The translations under genes were made by a program, and so were the position numbers. The notes beneath the pieces were generated by a model that searched no databases, was not told where the DNA came from, and was given only the letters and a program-made list of their open reading frames with translations. A stretch of DNA of 64,000 bases from Acanthosepion pharaonis (Eukaryota; Mollusca; Cephalopoda; Sepiida; Sepiidae), in NCBI GenBank assembly GCA_903632075.3, contig CAHIKZ030002090.1, positions 1,330,001-1,394,000 of the forward strand. Reading direction: 5' to 3'. Positions 1 to 11,591 of this stretch are shown here, piece after piece (position 1 is the first letter of the stretch; every line of letters starts with the position of its first letter).

Positions 1-430
1 TTTCTTCGTATTATTATTATTTAATTTATTTGGTTCTCCTTTAAATAATACTGATAGATTAATCAATTATTTAATTTTTTCATTCACATATCCCTTTTAG
101 TTTTCAATATCCACCCCGCAAAAAAAACATTACAGGTAAAAACAATACAATTTCTACGATGTTCTTTCTTAGAAGGATTGTATTTTTTTTTTTTTTTAAA
201 ACAACGCTATTTTCAACGACTTTAAAAAATAACGGAATTTACATTTACATATTACATTTTATGAATTTATGAAAAGAAATGCAATCTTTTCTAAGAAGGA
301 ATATCGTGGAATTTACAGATGGGCTAATAAATTATTTTTAAATTTCACGGAAAATTAAAACGAATGTAAACTTTTTTTTTTTTTTTTTTTTTTTAACCAG
401 CGTCATTCTCTTTGATTTCCAATCGTGTCT
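1..430. other. AT-rich sequence without recognisable gene
   Basis: The stretch is AT-rich with poly-T runs near 183-198 and 370-393. No open frame or repeat family was recognised in it. Confidence 0.6.
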
Positions 431-683
431 CATATTGTTGCTTGGCAACCCATTTAGGAGAAGGAAAAATCCGAACAACAACCCGCAACTCAAGGTGTTA
501 ATCGTGCCGAGGAGTGAATGGCTACTGCGTTATGAGGTCGCGAACGATCCCCTACAGGCTTCGGAACCCTGTCTGTAAAAGACCGTTACTCAACGTGCCG
601 GGCAACTTTGGGTGGACTTTTGGACCCGTGCGTCACTCGTGGGGATTAATATGAAAATTAAAAATAGAAACAAAACGTCCAGT

Positions 684-1610
684 ATGGCTCTTCCAGTGGA
701 TAAACAGGGAGCCCGTCCTTCAGGAGGAACCTACCTGAGGTCGAAAAAATCTGCCATAGGAACAAACTGAACAATAAAGAATGAATCTTCAGGTCCCCAC
801 AACCAGGATAATCCTAATGATGGTCCTGTAAATTCTCCAGCTAGATCCATAACCGTAAATTTAAGGAAAAAAAAATAAAATGGTCTCTGTGAGGAGTACA
901 AAGTTTATATTATTGACTGCATTCCATGAAGCGTTACTCAAACCTCAAAAACATCACTCGCCAAACATATGACATTTGGCGAGAGAGAAGGTTTCGGGGC
1001 AAACAATTAGAAAGTACATAGACAAAATAAACTAGCCAATGTAAGAAGGGACATCATGCGAAATAACCGATTGACAGAGGCTGAAATTAATGAAATAAAA
1101 AGAATTGCAACAAGAATAGATGAACCAACAAAACATGAAAAGGAACCGGAATCGGGAAAAATAGTAACATCACACAAGCCTCAGGTCATAATTGAAAAAA
1201 AACCGAAATACACACAAATCACTGTGAAGATAATGCTGAAAATTTAGAAATGTTGGAAAGGTATGATCTTAGTCAGTCACAAGACAGTAATAAAACGAGT
1301 TCAAAATTCATCGAACAGAATTATTTCACAGAAAACAAGATTAATATACAAGAAGCCAAGGATGAAATCATGAGCCATATAAGTCAGATACAGAATATTG
1401 CAATGGAGGAACGAGAACAACTCCCAAAATTACAACCAACAAAGCATAACCTCAAAACTATTAAGCTTCTATAATGCAGCACTCAAATTGATTCTGGATG
1501 AAGAAGACACTCATATAAATCTCAATGAAGCAATATATGCATCAGCAATAGCAGCAACAAATAAACTGAACATCAAAGTAAAAAAAAAGGCAGTCTCACA
1601 GACATGAAGA
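684..1610 (+). pseudogene. N-terminal part of RLE-LINE polyprotein (broken)
   Basis: The frame opening at ATG 684 stops after 23 codons. Related coding continues in other frames through 1056-1247, 1250-1474 and 1398-1607. The segments are rich in Lys, Glu and Asn. One reads LTEAEINEIKR and a later one NEAIYASAIAATNKLNI, a conserved helical block I recall from this kind of element ahead of the RT. No zinc finger is readable upstream of 1056. This is the DNA- or RNA-binding leader of the LINE protein. The assignment rests mainly on position and order relative to the RT. Confidence 0.55.
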
Positions 1611-1769
1611 TCCACCTTGAAAAGAAAAAAATAAAAAGAAATTGAACATTTTAGAAGTGAATTATCAGTACTGATGAACTAGCAAGAGGAGTAAATGTAA
1701 GAACTAGAAAAGGCAGAAGAGTCGAAAGAAAAAATACAATATCAGGAATGAAATGAAGTCCTATCAACT

Positions 1770-3110
1770 AAAGAAAAAATAAAGCAAACAATACAACTGA
1801 AGGCTCAAAGAATAAGACGCTATGAGAAAAGATCAAGATTCTATAGACAGAACAAGATCTTTTCAAACCGATGCAAAGAAATTTTACAGGAAATAGGTAA
1901 ACAAAGAATTGAAGTGACAGTCCCCCTAAAATGGAAGAAGTTATACAGTTCTGGGGAAAATATGGGCTTGCCCTAAAGAACACAACGAAGAGGCAGATTG
2001 GATTGCGCAAGAGTTAGAACGAATGAAAAAATAAACCAGAACAGACATGGGCTGGGAATCACAGAAGAAGATGTTAAATGTGCACTGAAAAAAGCACACA
2101 ACTGGAAATCTCCAGGAATAGATAAAATTCCTAACTTCTGGCTATATTATTTAAATACAGCACAAAAAACTCGCCAAAGAACTTCAAGAAATGGTTACCG
2201 ATCCAACTAAAATTCCTGCATGGATGACCAAAGGAGTTTTTGTTTCTTCTACCCAAAAAATAGTGACACAAATATTCCGAAAAAAACTATAGACCAATTA
2301 CATGTCTTCCAACAACATACAAACTGTTAACATCTATTTTAACAAAACAGACATATTTCTTCTTGAAAGAAATGACATACTACCACTTGAAAAAAAGGGT
2401 GCAAACGAGGCTGCTACGGATGTAAAGACCAATTACTTATTAATAGGATGATCCTGGAAAACTGCTTCCGTGAAAGAAAAAAATCTTAGTATTGCCTGGA
2501 TAGATTATCGTAAAGCATTCGATAGTGTACCACATTCCTGGATCTTAAAGTCTTTAAGTATGTACAAGGTATCACCCGTTATCATCAATTTCATCAAACA
2601 ATGTATGTCGATATGGAAAACTACACTTTACCTCAATCATAAAAAATGGAACCTATAAGTCTGGCGAAATAAACATCAATAGAGGAATATTTCAAGGTGA
2701 CTCTTTTTCTCCTTTATTATTTTGCATATCACTTATAGCATTAACCAGACAACTTAACAAGACAGAATGCGGTTACAAAATAGCTCAAAAGAAAATAAAC
2801 CATCTATTTTACATGGATGACTTAAAATTGTATGCTAGGAATGACAATGAGCTGGAAGGTCTTCTGCAAACTGTAAAAATGCTTCAGTGAAGACATTGGA
2901 ATGAAATTCAATTTGGATAAATGTGCTAAAGCTACAGTTTTACGAGGATCGCTACAACAAACTTCCTCTATTAGTTTAGACCCTGCTGTAACAATAAAAG
3001 ATTTAGAACAAGGAGAAGCTTATAAGTACCTAGGTGTAAATGAGAGTGAAGGAATTCACCATAAGAAAATGAAAGAAAAAGTGTAAAAAAGAGTACTATA
3101 GAAGGGTACG
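1770..3110 (+). pseudogene. Reverse transcriptase domain of RLE-LINE copy A
   Basis: The RT copies element RNA into DNA at the nicked target. Near 1790-1900 is a basic segment (RIRRYEKRSRFYRQNK) that precedes the RT in this family. The start of the fingers reads HNWKSPGIDKIPNFW (about 2094-2140). Motif A reads IDYRKAFDSVPHSW near 2500-2540 with its catalytic Asp. Motif B reads RGIFQGDSFSPLLF near 2680-2722. Motif C, YMDD, is at 2810-2821. A thumb-like piece continues at 2901-3086. At least four frame changes and several stops divide the domain, but the catalytic residues survive in fragments. Confidence 0.85.
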
Positions 3111-3119
3111 ACTGGTATT

Positions 3120-4370
3120 AAAACTGAATTGAATTCTCAGAACAGAATTATGGCCATTAATAACCTAGCCATCCCAGTGGTCCAATATAGTTTCAACATC
3201 TTGAACTGGACTCTAAATGACATCAGACAAATGGATTCTAAAAAACAAGAAAGCTTCTTTCTAAGTATAAGATGCATCATCCAAAGGCTGATGTAGACCG
3301 TCTATACATACCCTAAAAAGAAGGTGGAAGAGGTCTTATTCAGCTAGAATTGTCATACAAGACAACAACTATTGGCTTACTAACTTACATGGAAACAACA
3401 AATGACTGGATGATAAAATTAGTGAAACAACATGAAAACAGAAAGAAAAAAATATTCAATAATAAAAGAAGGCAGTAAATACAAACAACATTTACATTTA
3501 GTAGATTCTGTAGTAAATCAAAACAGAAGCCAAGAACCAACTATTGCAGCAAAAGATATGAAAAAGAAAGCCAAGGATAAAGCCCTTGAACAGATGAAAC
3601 AACGCTGGCAAGACAAACCTCTGCATGGCCAATATCCAGAACGTGCAAATAAACCCAATGTTGATAAAGTTAATACTCATCGATGGTTACGAGCATCTGG
3701 ATTAAAGTCTGAAACTGAAGGCTTTATTCTTTCAGCGCAAGACCAGAGTCTTTTCACTAGGAATTTTCAGGCAAATATCATACATAATAATGTGGATCCA
3801 AAATGCAGGTTCTGTGACAAATACCAAGAAACAATAGACCATCTAATCTCAGGATGTTCTATACTTGCCCCAAATGAATATAAAATCGTCACGATAGAGT
3901 GGGGCAATACTTACACTGGACAATGTGCAAACACTTTGGAAAATGTGTAAGCAAACACTGGTATGAACATCGGCCAGCGCCGGTTACAGAAATAGAAGAT
4001 GTCACCATTCTATGGGATTATACCATCCACACAGACAGAAAAATTGAAGCAAATAGGCCGGACATTATTGTCAAAAACCAGAAAGAAAAAACTTGCCTAC
4101 TAATTGATATGGCTTGTCCAGCGGATTGTAACATAGCAACCAAGGAATTTGAAAAAACTATCAAAATACAAAGACCTGGAAATTGAAATAAAAAATGTGG
4201 AAATTTAAAAACAAGAATAATACCAGTGGTAATAGGTGCACTTGGAATTATAAAAAATGGAACAAAACAACACATTGAAAGAATCCCTGGAAACCCCAGC
4301 TTAAGAGACATACAGAAAATTGTCTTATTAAGTACAGCACACACACTAAGGAGAACTTTGTCTATGTAAC
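3120..4370 (+). pseudogene. CCHC knuckle and restriction-like endonuclease domain of copy A
   Basis: The open frame 3432-3950 (172 codons, the longest in the window) ends in a CCHC knuckle, CRFCDKYQETIDHL with a later Cys, near 3801-3860. The frame 3899-4186 holds the RLE domain: ILWDYTIHTDRKI, then the PD motif in ANRPDIIV (4051-4068), then the second acid in LLIDMACPAD (about 4097-4128) and a KEFEKTIK helix. PD followed by D is the active site pattern of this endonuclease, which nicks the target site. The last block, in another frame, reads LRDIQKIVLLSTAHTLRR and ends at a stop near 4368. The two long frames overlap by a frameshift near 3900-3950. Confidence 0.85.
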
Positions 4371-4537
4371 GCTAGCAACTTCATCGGAGATAAAAAAAAA
4401 AAAAAAATTAACATGAAATGTGGCCATAACAACACACCACGACCTGCCTTAGGTCTTTCGCAGACTTGTAGGTAGTGTGTCCATAGCAGAAATCGAATGA
4501 TGATGATGATGACAATAATAATAATAATAATAATAAA
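4371..4537 (+). other. 3' UTR and (AAT)n tail of copy A
   Basis: After the stop the sequence keeps a degenerate form of the 3' UTR seen in the other copies near 6290, 27930, 28420, 30280 and 30900, including a cctnaggtct block and a cagaaatc box before the tail. It ends in (ATG)n and then (AAT)n at 4513-4537. The poly-A run at 4391-4406 lies inside the UTR. Confidence 0.65.
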
Positions 4538-4554
4538 GGTACTGCCAATTCCAA

Positions 4555-6355
4555 TAAAAGGTACTGCCACTTCTAACTTTGAATATCCGACGAGGAATCA
4601 TTCAAGGTGTCTCCCTGTCGGTTCTTCTGTTCTGTTTGTTCTTAATTCTCTTCTTAGTCATGAACTAAACAGTAATAACAATGGAAACAAAGTAAAAAAG
4701 AAAGTGTTTAATCACATATTGTAGATGGATGATATCAAACTCTTTGCCAAAGAATGACTATGAGTTGAAATGTATCCTCAATACAGTAAAATGCTTCAGT
4801 GTTGACATCAATCCGAATTTAGAATTAGATAAATGTATAAAAATAACATTCAAGAAAGGGGGAATTACAGAAACACACTCAGTAGATGTAGATTTTGTCA
4901 TACAGATTAGGGAACTGGAATAAGTTGAAGCCTATAAATACCTCGGAGCCAGCAAATGAGATTGTATACAGCATTCCCAAATGAAGGAGAAAGCAAGAAA
5001 AGAGAACTACAGGCGTGTGCGTCTGGCATTAAATACCGAGTTGAATTCACAAAACAGAATATCACCCATAAACAATTTGGCTGTATTTTTGCTACAATGC
5101 AGTTTCAACATCCCTGATTGAACCATTAAGTGAATGGATATCTAAACAAGAAAGCTTCTCATTTGCCACCGCATATGCATCATCCTAAGGCTGATGCTTG
5201 TCGTCTGTATGTGCCTAGATCCGAAGGAAGCAGATGATTAGTTCAACCGGAACTGTCTTACAAAACCCACAACGATCGCTCTTCAAAGATACCTGAAAAC
5301 TGCAGGAGACTGGATGATGATCTGTGGCAAAGAACATGAAATAAGAAACTGTATTCGGTAATAATGAAAGCCAACAAATTCAAAAGGGAATTCCAAGTGG
5401 TTGAGGAAGTGCGAATAAACCATAATGCACCTTCTGCAGCGGCAAAGAATATAAAAAAGAAAGTAAAAGAAAATGCAATGTACCAAAAGCAGAAACGATG
5501 ACAAGATAAGTCTCTTCATCATCAATACTCTGTTCGTACCAAACAAGCTGAAGTAGACCAACCCCGTACCAATCAGTAGTTACGTAGTGCAGGGTTAAAA
5601 GCTGAAACCGAAGGTTTTATTCTTGCTGCACAGGACTAATGATTGATAATTAGAAATTACCAAGCACACATACTGACAAATTGTGTTGACCCCAAAAACA
5701 GATTTTGTGATAAATATCCAGAAACAATTGACCATCTTGTATAAGGTAGAAGAGTGTTAGCGCTAAGTGAATATAAAACACGGCATGATAGTGTAGGGAA
5801 ATGTGCAACTTTTACGTGGAGGACACTGCAAGAAACTGGTAAGAACATCACTCAGACCCGGTTACAGAGATAGGAGTTGTGACAATTTTATGGGACTTTA
5901 TAATACACAGAGAGAGAACAATCAAAGCTAATGACCCAAATATCGTGACCAAAGACCACTAAAATGTGCTTTATTAAACATGGTAGTCTTTGTAGATTGT
6001 AATGTATCTTTAAAGATATCCAGAAAACTATCAAATTACAAGGAGCTTCAAGTAGAAATCTAAAAAATGTGGCACATGAGGACTTCAATAATTACGATTG
6101 AAGTTCTCTTATTGATTGGAAAACGTTCCTCACTAAAGGGATTCCTGGTAGCCCATGCCTTTAAGAAATACAAAACATTTGTACTCACAAGTATAGATTA
6201 CACATTACGAAGGACTTTATCAATGTAAAATGTGTGTGATCGTTTTTGTTTTTTACAAAAAATGATCAGTGGAAGATGTCACGGAGCTATTTCTAAATTT
6301 AGGTCTCTGGTTGGGGCCCGGAATAACATGGTTATACGACAGAAATGAAACGAAA
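4555..6355 (+). mobile_element. 5'-truncated RLE-LINE: copy B
   Basis: A second copy in the same orientation starts in the middle of the RT. Motif B is RGIIQGVSL near 4593-4619, with the usual Asp of QGD changed to Val. The YMDD box has a stop in place of Tyr (near 4722-4735). Thumb and linker coding continues at 4729-4923 and in scattered frames to 5560. The CCHC knuckle near 5697-5750 has lost its first Cys (NRFCDKYPETIDHL). RLE remnants (VVTILWDFIIH) lie near 5876-5910. The 3' UTR with the tctctggttgg box is at about 6230-6350 and has lost its trinucleotide tail. Truncation at the 5' end is typical of target-primed insertion. Confidence 0.78.
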
Positions 6356-6377
6356 TAAATATACTGTTAGACTATTT

Positions 6378-6618
6378 GTATTCAAGTAAGCAGTTAATAT
6401 TCTATTTGAAGGAAAATTTAGTCTAAATATACTGATCAAGTATTAGGGACGAAGAAGCAGCTAATAATCTATTTGGAAGAAAATTTAGTCTAAATATACT
6501 GATCAAGTATTTGGGATGAAGAAGCAGTTAATATTCTATTGGGAGGAAAATTTAGTTTAAATATACTGATCAAGTATTAGAGACGAAGAAGCAGTTAATA
6601 TTCTATTTGGAGGAAAGA
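6378..6618 (+). repeat. 67-bp satellite, block 1
   Basis: Units start at 6399, 6466, 6533 and 6600, spaced exactly 67 bp, with a partial unit before the first. Each contains an AATATACTGATCAAGTATT core. The same unit forms block 2 at 11054-11254 in the same orientation. Confidence 0.92.
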
Positions 6619-6639
6619 AGTGGGGACGATAAAGAATAA

Positions 6640-6975
6640 AGAGATTGCTGATAGAGTTTAGCAACGAAAGACAGAAGCACATGAAAGATTAATCAGCAGT
6701 CTAGAGAGACAATTCCTTGGCCATCGGAAGATTATACCGGATGTAGAGACCAAGGACATGCATGTGAATGCTAGAGTCTTTTCGCCAAAGGGGAAGATTC
6801 CCTAGAACCAAGAATTCATTGGTAACAATGGAAGAATTCAGGTTGGTTTCACAAAGGGCAAAGTTATCTGGCGACCGTACCAGGAGAAAAATGTCTACGC
6901 TGCAGAATTTGGAACGTAAATCACGAATATTAGAGAAAGAAAGATTGAGGTGGTCAAAAAGATTTTTCTATGAGC
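6640..6975 (-). mobile_element. APE endonuclease fragment of a CR1/L2/jockey-like LINE
   Basis: Read on the minus strand, the segment encodes pieces such as SNIRDLRSKF, then ALCETNLNSSI, then SSIHMHVLGLYI. This is the start of an AP-endonuclease-like (APE) LINE nuclease, with the metal-binding Glu in the ALCET motif. It resembles minus-strand 57340-57500, which belongs to a longer copy at 55055-57520. It is joined directly to the 67-bp satellite and to an RTE piece, so it is only a fragment. Confidence 0.6.
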
Positions 6976-7009
6976 AGTTTTCCTTGAGAACGTGGGCGGT
7001 CAAGACTCT

Positions 7010-7515
7010 CTACAACTTCCTATACTTTGTAGCTTTTAGCAATGATTATTTTTTTTACTATACCTCCCACTTCATACTCTGGTTCTATTTACAAGTGCTT
7101 GTTAGGTAGGTTAATTTCTGTTTCTCTCCGCTCTTACTTTCAATTTACCCTGTGAGTGTCAATTTCTCCAAGCCCTCTTTCCTAATTAATTACCTCAGAA
7201 ATTTCAACTTTTTCTTTCTGATTTTGAGTATAAGTGTCTTTTTGATTCCATTTTCCTTAAAACTTTCTCGTTGCTTATATTCCATGGTATTGATGCCATT
7301 CTTTTATAGAACCATTTGTCTATTTCCTCATGTCTTCTCTTTATCTGGCATTGTCTGCAATATAGTTTATCACCATTTCTTTTATTTCTAACGAAATTTT
7401 CATATTTCTTAATTATTTGTTTAGTTTCGGAAAGCATTATTTTCTATTCCAATACATATTCTGATTTCGGTGTAACATTTTCCGTCATCTTTAAAATACT
7501 TCCATAATATTTACA
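7010..7515 (-). mobile_element. RTE-like LINE 3' fragment (RT C-terminus)
   Basis: The minus-strand frame 7204-7437 reads MASIPWNISNEKVLRKMESKR, matching in style the MLRIPWTDHASSNKLLERI segment of the plus-strand RTE copy at 10550-10700. Flanking sequence carries the same box order as the reverse copies at 22.5 and 24.8 kb. It is degenerate and 5' truncated. Confidence 0.65.
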
Positions 7516-7842
7516 TTTCTTTTCATCCTGAGTGGTGCACCTGTTAGCTGTTTGCTATGGGCAAATAGTTAACCTCCACAGACCTATGGGTAAAGGAGGA
7601 ACGCGGATGAGTTCCACCACGGAATATGTGAGTGTGTGGCGCTATATAGAGTCAGATTTGATAATTTTTCGTCTCTGAGGCCCGTTGGAGCAGTTGGTAT
7701 GACATTTGCATGATAACGTAACTATCAGGGTTTCAATTTTCGGCAGCGGATGCGCACTGCTGATAAGTCCCAAATATAGAACGAAAGGGCCGTCCAGTGC
7801 TTTCTGCTGAGGTTTGTTTCAGACACGATGAAGTACTTAATT
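7516..7842. other. Unassigned spacer
   Basis: No gene or known repeat was recognised. A (TA)n tract follows at 7843-7868. Confidence 0.5.
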
Positions 7843-7869
7843 CTATATATATATATATATATATATAGT

Positions 7870-8003
7870 GATTTTCCAAGCGTAGCTTAGATGTGGCACA
7901 AGACCGAAAGTAAGGGGCACCCCGTGAGGATCGAACTCACTACTCATTCGTAATTGTTCTAGCGAGACAAGCTTGCTAACCATTACACCTCCTTGAGGTG
8001 CCC
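7870..8003 (-). mobile_element. tRNA-derived SINE, copy 1
   Basis: On the minus strand an A box (TGGTTAGCAAGC) and a B box (GAGTTCGATCCTCAC) lie about 40 bases apart, as in a tRNA-derived pol III promoter. A shared body with GATGTGGCAC and a cgtagctta end follows. Two more copies follow in the same orientation. It resembles the tRNA-derived octopus SINEs described in the literature, but I could not compare sequences. Confidence 0.75.
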
Positions 8004-8007
8004 AAAG

Positions 8008-8087
8008 GTAAGATTTTCCAAGCTAAGCTTAGATGTGGCACAAGGCCGAAAGCATGGGGCATCCAGTGAGGATCGAACTCACTTCAC
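8008..8087 (-). mobile_element. tRNA-derived SINE, copy 2 (truncated)
   Basis: This has the same body and B box as copy 1, but the A-box half is missing. It abuts copy 3, so the cluster is a tandem of three. Confidence 0.7.
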
Positions 8088-8088
8088 A

Positions 8089-8216
8089 TAGCGATTTTTC
8101 AAGCGTAGCTTAGATGTGGCACAAGGCCGAAAGTATGGGACACCCAGTGAGAATCGAACTCACTATTCAGTCGTAATTATTCTAGCGAGACAAGCTTGCT
8201 AACCATTACACCGCTC
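8089..8216 (-). mobile_element. tRNA-derived SINE, copy 3
   Basis: This is a near-complete head on the minus strand: A box near 8192-8210, B box near 8147-8163, body to 8089. It is very similar to copy 1. Confidence 0.75.
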
Positions 8217-8540
8217 CGTATATATAATAATTAAAAAAAAACTAAAAAACTTCTTCCCTTTAAGACAAATACATTTCACCCTCTTCTGACGCCTGCCTTG
8301 TGCCTTTCGCCCAGCGGAAGCATTGAAATGGATAAATTCCCTATTAGTTTTTTGACTGTTTCTTTTTTAGCTTTCACAGTTAAATTTCTAATTCTAACAC
8401 GAACTCAGTTCATATACCGGGGTTGGTAAGACAGGCGATCGATATAATAAATAAATTAAGCTCTTTTTGTGGAGCAGTTTTAATATTTTATATTACTGGG
8501 ATCCACTTGAATTATATACCAACGGATCTGTTACCTTTTA

Positions 8541-8542
<2 letters not shown>
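8217..8542. other. Unassigned spacer
   Basis: AT-rich spacer between the SINE cluster and a (TA)n tract. Nothing was recognised. Confidence 0.5.
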
Positions 8543-8592
<50 letters not shown>

Positions 8593-8721
8593 ACTGCAGT
8601 ATATTAGACGTCTAGTAAGGTAAGTCTTTTTCTCATCACTTGAATATCAATAGTCTGACAGTGTATTTATTTCGTTTGATTTCTGTTGTATACACATGTT
8701 ATTCGGGTCCCAACAAGGCCT

Positions 8722-8788
<67 letters not shown>
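8543..8788. repeat. Two (TA)n tracts flanking a 134-bp spacer
   Basis: (TA)n at 8543-8590 and 8725-8788. The spacer has no open frame or palindrome that I can see. Confidence 0.9.
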
Positions 8789-8791
<3 letters not shown>

Positions 8792-10150
8792 TAACCAGCA
8801 ATGAATTTAAAAAAAAAAGAAGGATTAAAAAATACATTTTTCTAAAAGAAATTACTAATACTCCAAGGAAAATTAAATTTTGGCATTAAATGATTCATAA
8901 GGAGTTGATATGCCGCTAAGCCAACAACCAAACACTTTTGTACTGGTTTGATTTTGACGTCTCTATTTCAAAGCACGCATCTTGGTTTGCGCCTCTTTCT
9001 GACAACCATAAATTCTTTCGTCTTACACTTAAGAATTAGTGCTTTCTTCTCATTCTACTTTACTAACTGTTAAAAGGCAAGTGTACGTATTCTGATGCAC
9101 CACTCTTTCCGAATTCAAACACAGGACACTGGTAATAAAAGAAATCCTTAGAGAGTTAAGTGTGTGGTGTACGATGATTGGCTGAGATCTGAGTAATCGA
9201 AAAAAGAAAAAAAATAGTCGAAATAGCTCAGACGTGTAATAGCCTGCATGGAATTTGGAACGATAGAGCATATGTCATTATCAGTTAATAACCGCAAGAA
9301 TTATATCGTGACGTGATCATTGTGTGCGCATGTCGAGTTTGGGTTTCTCCTACGATTAAAAAAGGCTATGGAAGTAAAGAAAGCGAACACTTCAATTTCC
9401 GGTTATCACACAAATTAATGATGGCGGAGACAATGAAACGATAGTGGTCCTTTGTTTCTTCTGCACCAAAGACAAGTGTAGCACCATGATTGGGACACCT
9501 ATAAAAAAGGCGGTGGTGAGTGACTTAAGTCTTAAGTGACTCAGTCTTAAGTATTAATATTTTTATGACCGACAGCAAAGTCTGAAAGTGAGGTCTTCAA
9601 AGCGGTCATTCGTTTGATAAAATGAGAATAAAATAATAGATAAATAAATGAAAACATTCGTGCGCAGAAAACCGGACGTTGAATATTTCCGGTCACAGGC
9701 TTATATTAACAGTCACATTTGGACTGAAGTTGTCCGAGCTAACCTTTAGCGAATAGCACGCTGTCTGCCGAGAGGGTAAGTTGCCAGCCGCTCGTAGTGA
9801 TATAGACGTGAGTAGAGAGGTAGGATAAAGTTCTCATTGGTTGAAGGGAAATGATGAACTGTTAGTCAGAAACAGGGGTGGCAGAAATTGTCTCCAAGTG
9901 TCATCTTAACAAAACCGTGCAAAAGAATAATGTTCGAGTTTTCATTTCTTGTCGTGGTTTTTATCTTCATCTTTCGTTTCCCTTATGAACGTACAATGGA
10001 CCTTTTCCAATTTTTGATGCATACCGATGTGGATGAGAAAATAGACACAACGTGGGGTTTCATTGTCCGGTGGGCGAAAAGCCCTTTCTTTAGAGATGTT
10101 GCATTTTCTCTTGTATTCATATGTATACATGTATATATCTAGATTTGACC
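8789..10150. other. Long unassigned spacer
   Basis: No gene or repeat family was recognised. A short internal repeat of the cttaagt type occurs at 9520-9555. Open frames here are short and show no known motif. Confidence 0.5.
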
Positions 10151-10990
10151 ACGTCCACTTCCACTATTAATTAGGATTATGCAGATGACACACTGCTGAT
10201 AGCAGACACGAAAAGGAAATTATAAAACCTCCCACAGAAGGTCGGGAAGGAAAGCGAGAAGAAAGGACTAAGCATAAACTAAAAAAAAAGACAGAATGCA
10301 TGGTTATCAGCAAAAGGATGAGCCCAAAATGGACGTTACAAGCTGAAGATAATAAAATCAAGCAAGTACAAAAATTTAAATATCTTCGCAGTATTCTAAC
10401 AGAGGACGAAAAGTGTGACACTGAGATCCGAAGACGTACGGGGATGGACAAAGACGCACTGCAAAAGTTCGGCAGAGTATTAAGAAACAGAAAAAAATCG
10501 TTGGAAACAAAGAAAAGAGTACTGAACTATTACGTGATGTCTACCTTCCTATATGGTAGCGAATGCTGGACAATCTCCCTAAAGATGAAGAAGGAACTTA
10601 AAGCAAAGGAAATGTGCTTCTACAGAATGATGCTGAGGATACCATGGACCGATCATGCAAGCAGCAACAAGTTATTGGAGAGAATAGAAGCAAATAGGAA
10701 ACTTACACTTAGGAAGAGACAGTTGAAAATTTTGTGACACGTAATGAAGAAGGAGGGTTTGGAAAACCTGATACACCACAGGAGAGATTGAGGGAAAGAG
10801 GGACAAATGAAATCAGCGCGTAACATACTTGATGGGCTTGATTAAATGGATGACAGAACAGGGTTTGGGAAAAATAACAAAAAGACAAAATTTATTAAGA
10901 GCTACAAGGAACAGGGAGATGTGGAGGGCCATGATCGTCTACATTCTGAAGGGACACGTCGCATATAAAAGAAGATGTCGGTTCAAACCA
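10150..10990 (+). mobile_element. RTE-like LINE 3' half (RT catalytic box to 3' end)
   Basis: The catalytic box YADD is at 10178-10189. The frame 10300-10737 (145 codons) follows in RTE style: FKYLRSILTEDEKCDTEIRR, then a FLYGSECWTIS block, then MLRIPWTDHASSNKLLERI. After one frame change the C-terminus continues at 10829-10960 (LIKWMTEQGLGKI, ending WRAMIVYILKGH). The usual Gly of the YLGS block is Arg. The copy lacks its endonuclease and most of its RT, so it is 5' truncated. Its 3' end shares a box with the SINEs at 46.2-47.2 kb. The 67-bp satellite follows directly. Confidence 0.8.
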
Positions 10991-11053
10991 GAAAATCGAT
11001 GCCCATGCCATGAAAGGCGTAAGAGTCGAATAAAAAATGGTTTGAAACATTTT

Positions 11054-11254
11054 ATTCTATTTGGAGGAAAATTTAGTCTAAATATACTGATCAAGTATTT
11101 GGGACGAAGAAGCAGCTAATATTCTATTTGGAGGAAAATTTAGTTTAAATATACTGATCAAGTATTTGGGACGAAAAAGCTGTTAATATTCTATTTGGAG
11201 GAAAATTTAGTCTAAATATACTGATCAAGTATTTGGGACGAAAAAGCAGTTAAT
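11054..11254 (+). repeat. 67-bp satellite, block 2
   Basis: Three units start at 11054, 11121 and 11188. They are nearly identical to block 1 and in the same orientation. Confidence 0.93.
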
Positions 11255-11549
11255 AGAGGGGGAGTTTATCTTTTGCTTTTATTAACATGTCACTGTTAGA
11301 ATATTCTTTGGCGTGAAAGGAAAAAGGTATCCAATGAAATCCCCCACCTCCTCCTTGCACTCTACATCCGGGGTTTTATCCACCGTTAGTATTGTCTAGG
11401 CGTCACTTATAGAACATTTCATTACGGGCTGCCATTTTAGTTCACTTGGCTTATAGTACCGTCTTAGAAGCCGACCTGCAGAGGTAAAAAAAAAGTTGGT
11501 TGTTGCCAACTCACTTAACTTTGCTACAAGCTGTCTGAGAAAACAGCAA

Positions 11550-11591
<42 letters not shown>

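Larger units (their letters stand above)
450..4537 (+). mobile_element. Near-complete non-LTR retrotransposon (RLE type, R4/Dong-like), decayed: copy A
   Basis: A single-ORF LINE with a restriction-like endonuclease is seen from its 5' region to a 3' trinucleotide tail. In order it shows an N-terminal region (684-1610), a reverse transcriptase with YMDD catalytic box (about 1770-3110), a CCHC knuckle (3801-3860), an RLE domain (4006-4170) and a conserved C-terminus ending near 4368. The 3' UTR runs into (ATG)n and (AAT)n at 4497-4537. The gene is spread over all three frames with many stops, so it is inactive. RT plus CCHC plus RLE is the architecture of the R2/R4/NeSL group; the (AAT)n context favours R4/Dong. 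The 5' boundary near 450 is a guess: a conserved-looking leader around 450-680 precedes the first usable ATG at 684. A second copy follows directly. Confidence 0.82.

Noticed and set aside
9480..9510. TATA-like cctataaaaaag as a promoter
   Set aside because: No gene or LTR boundary could be linked to it in an AT-rich region where such words are common.
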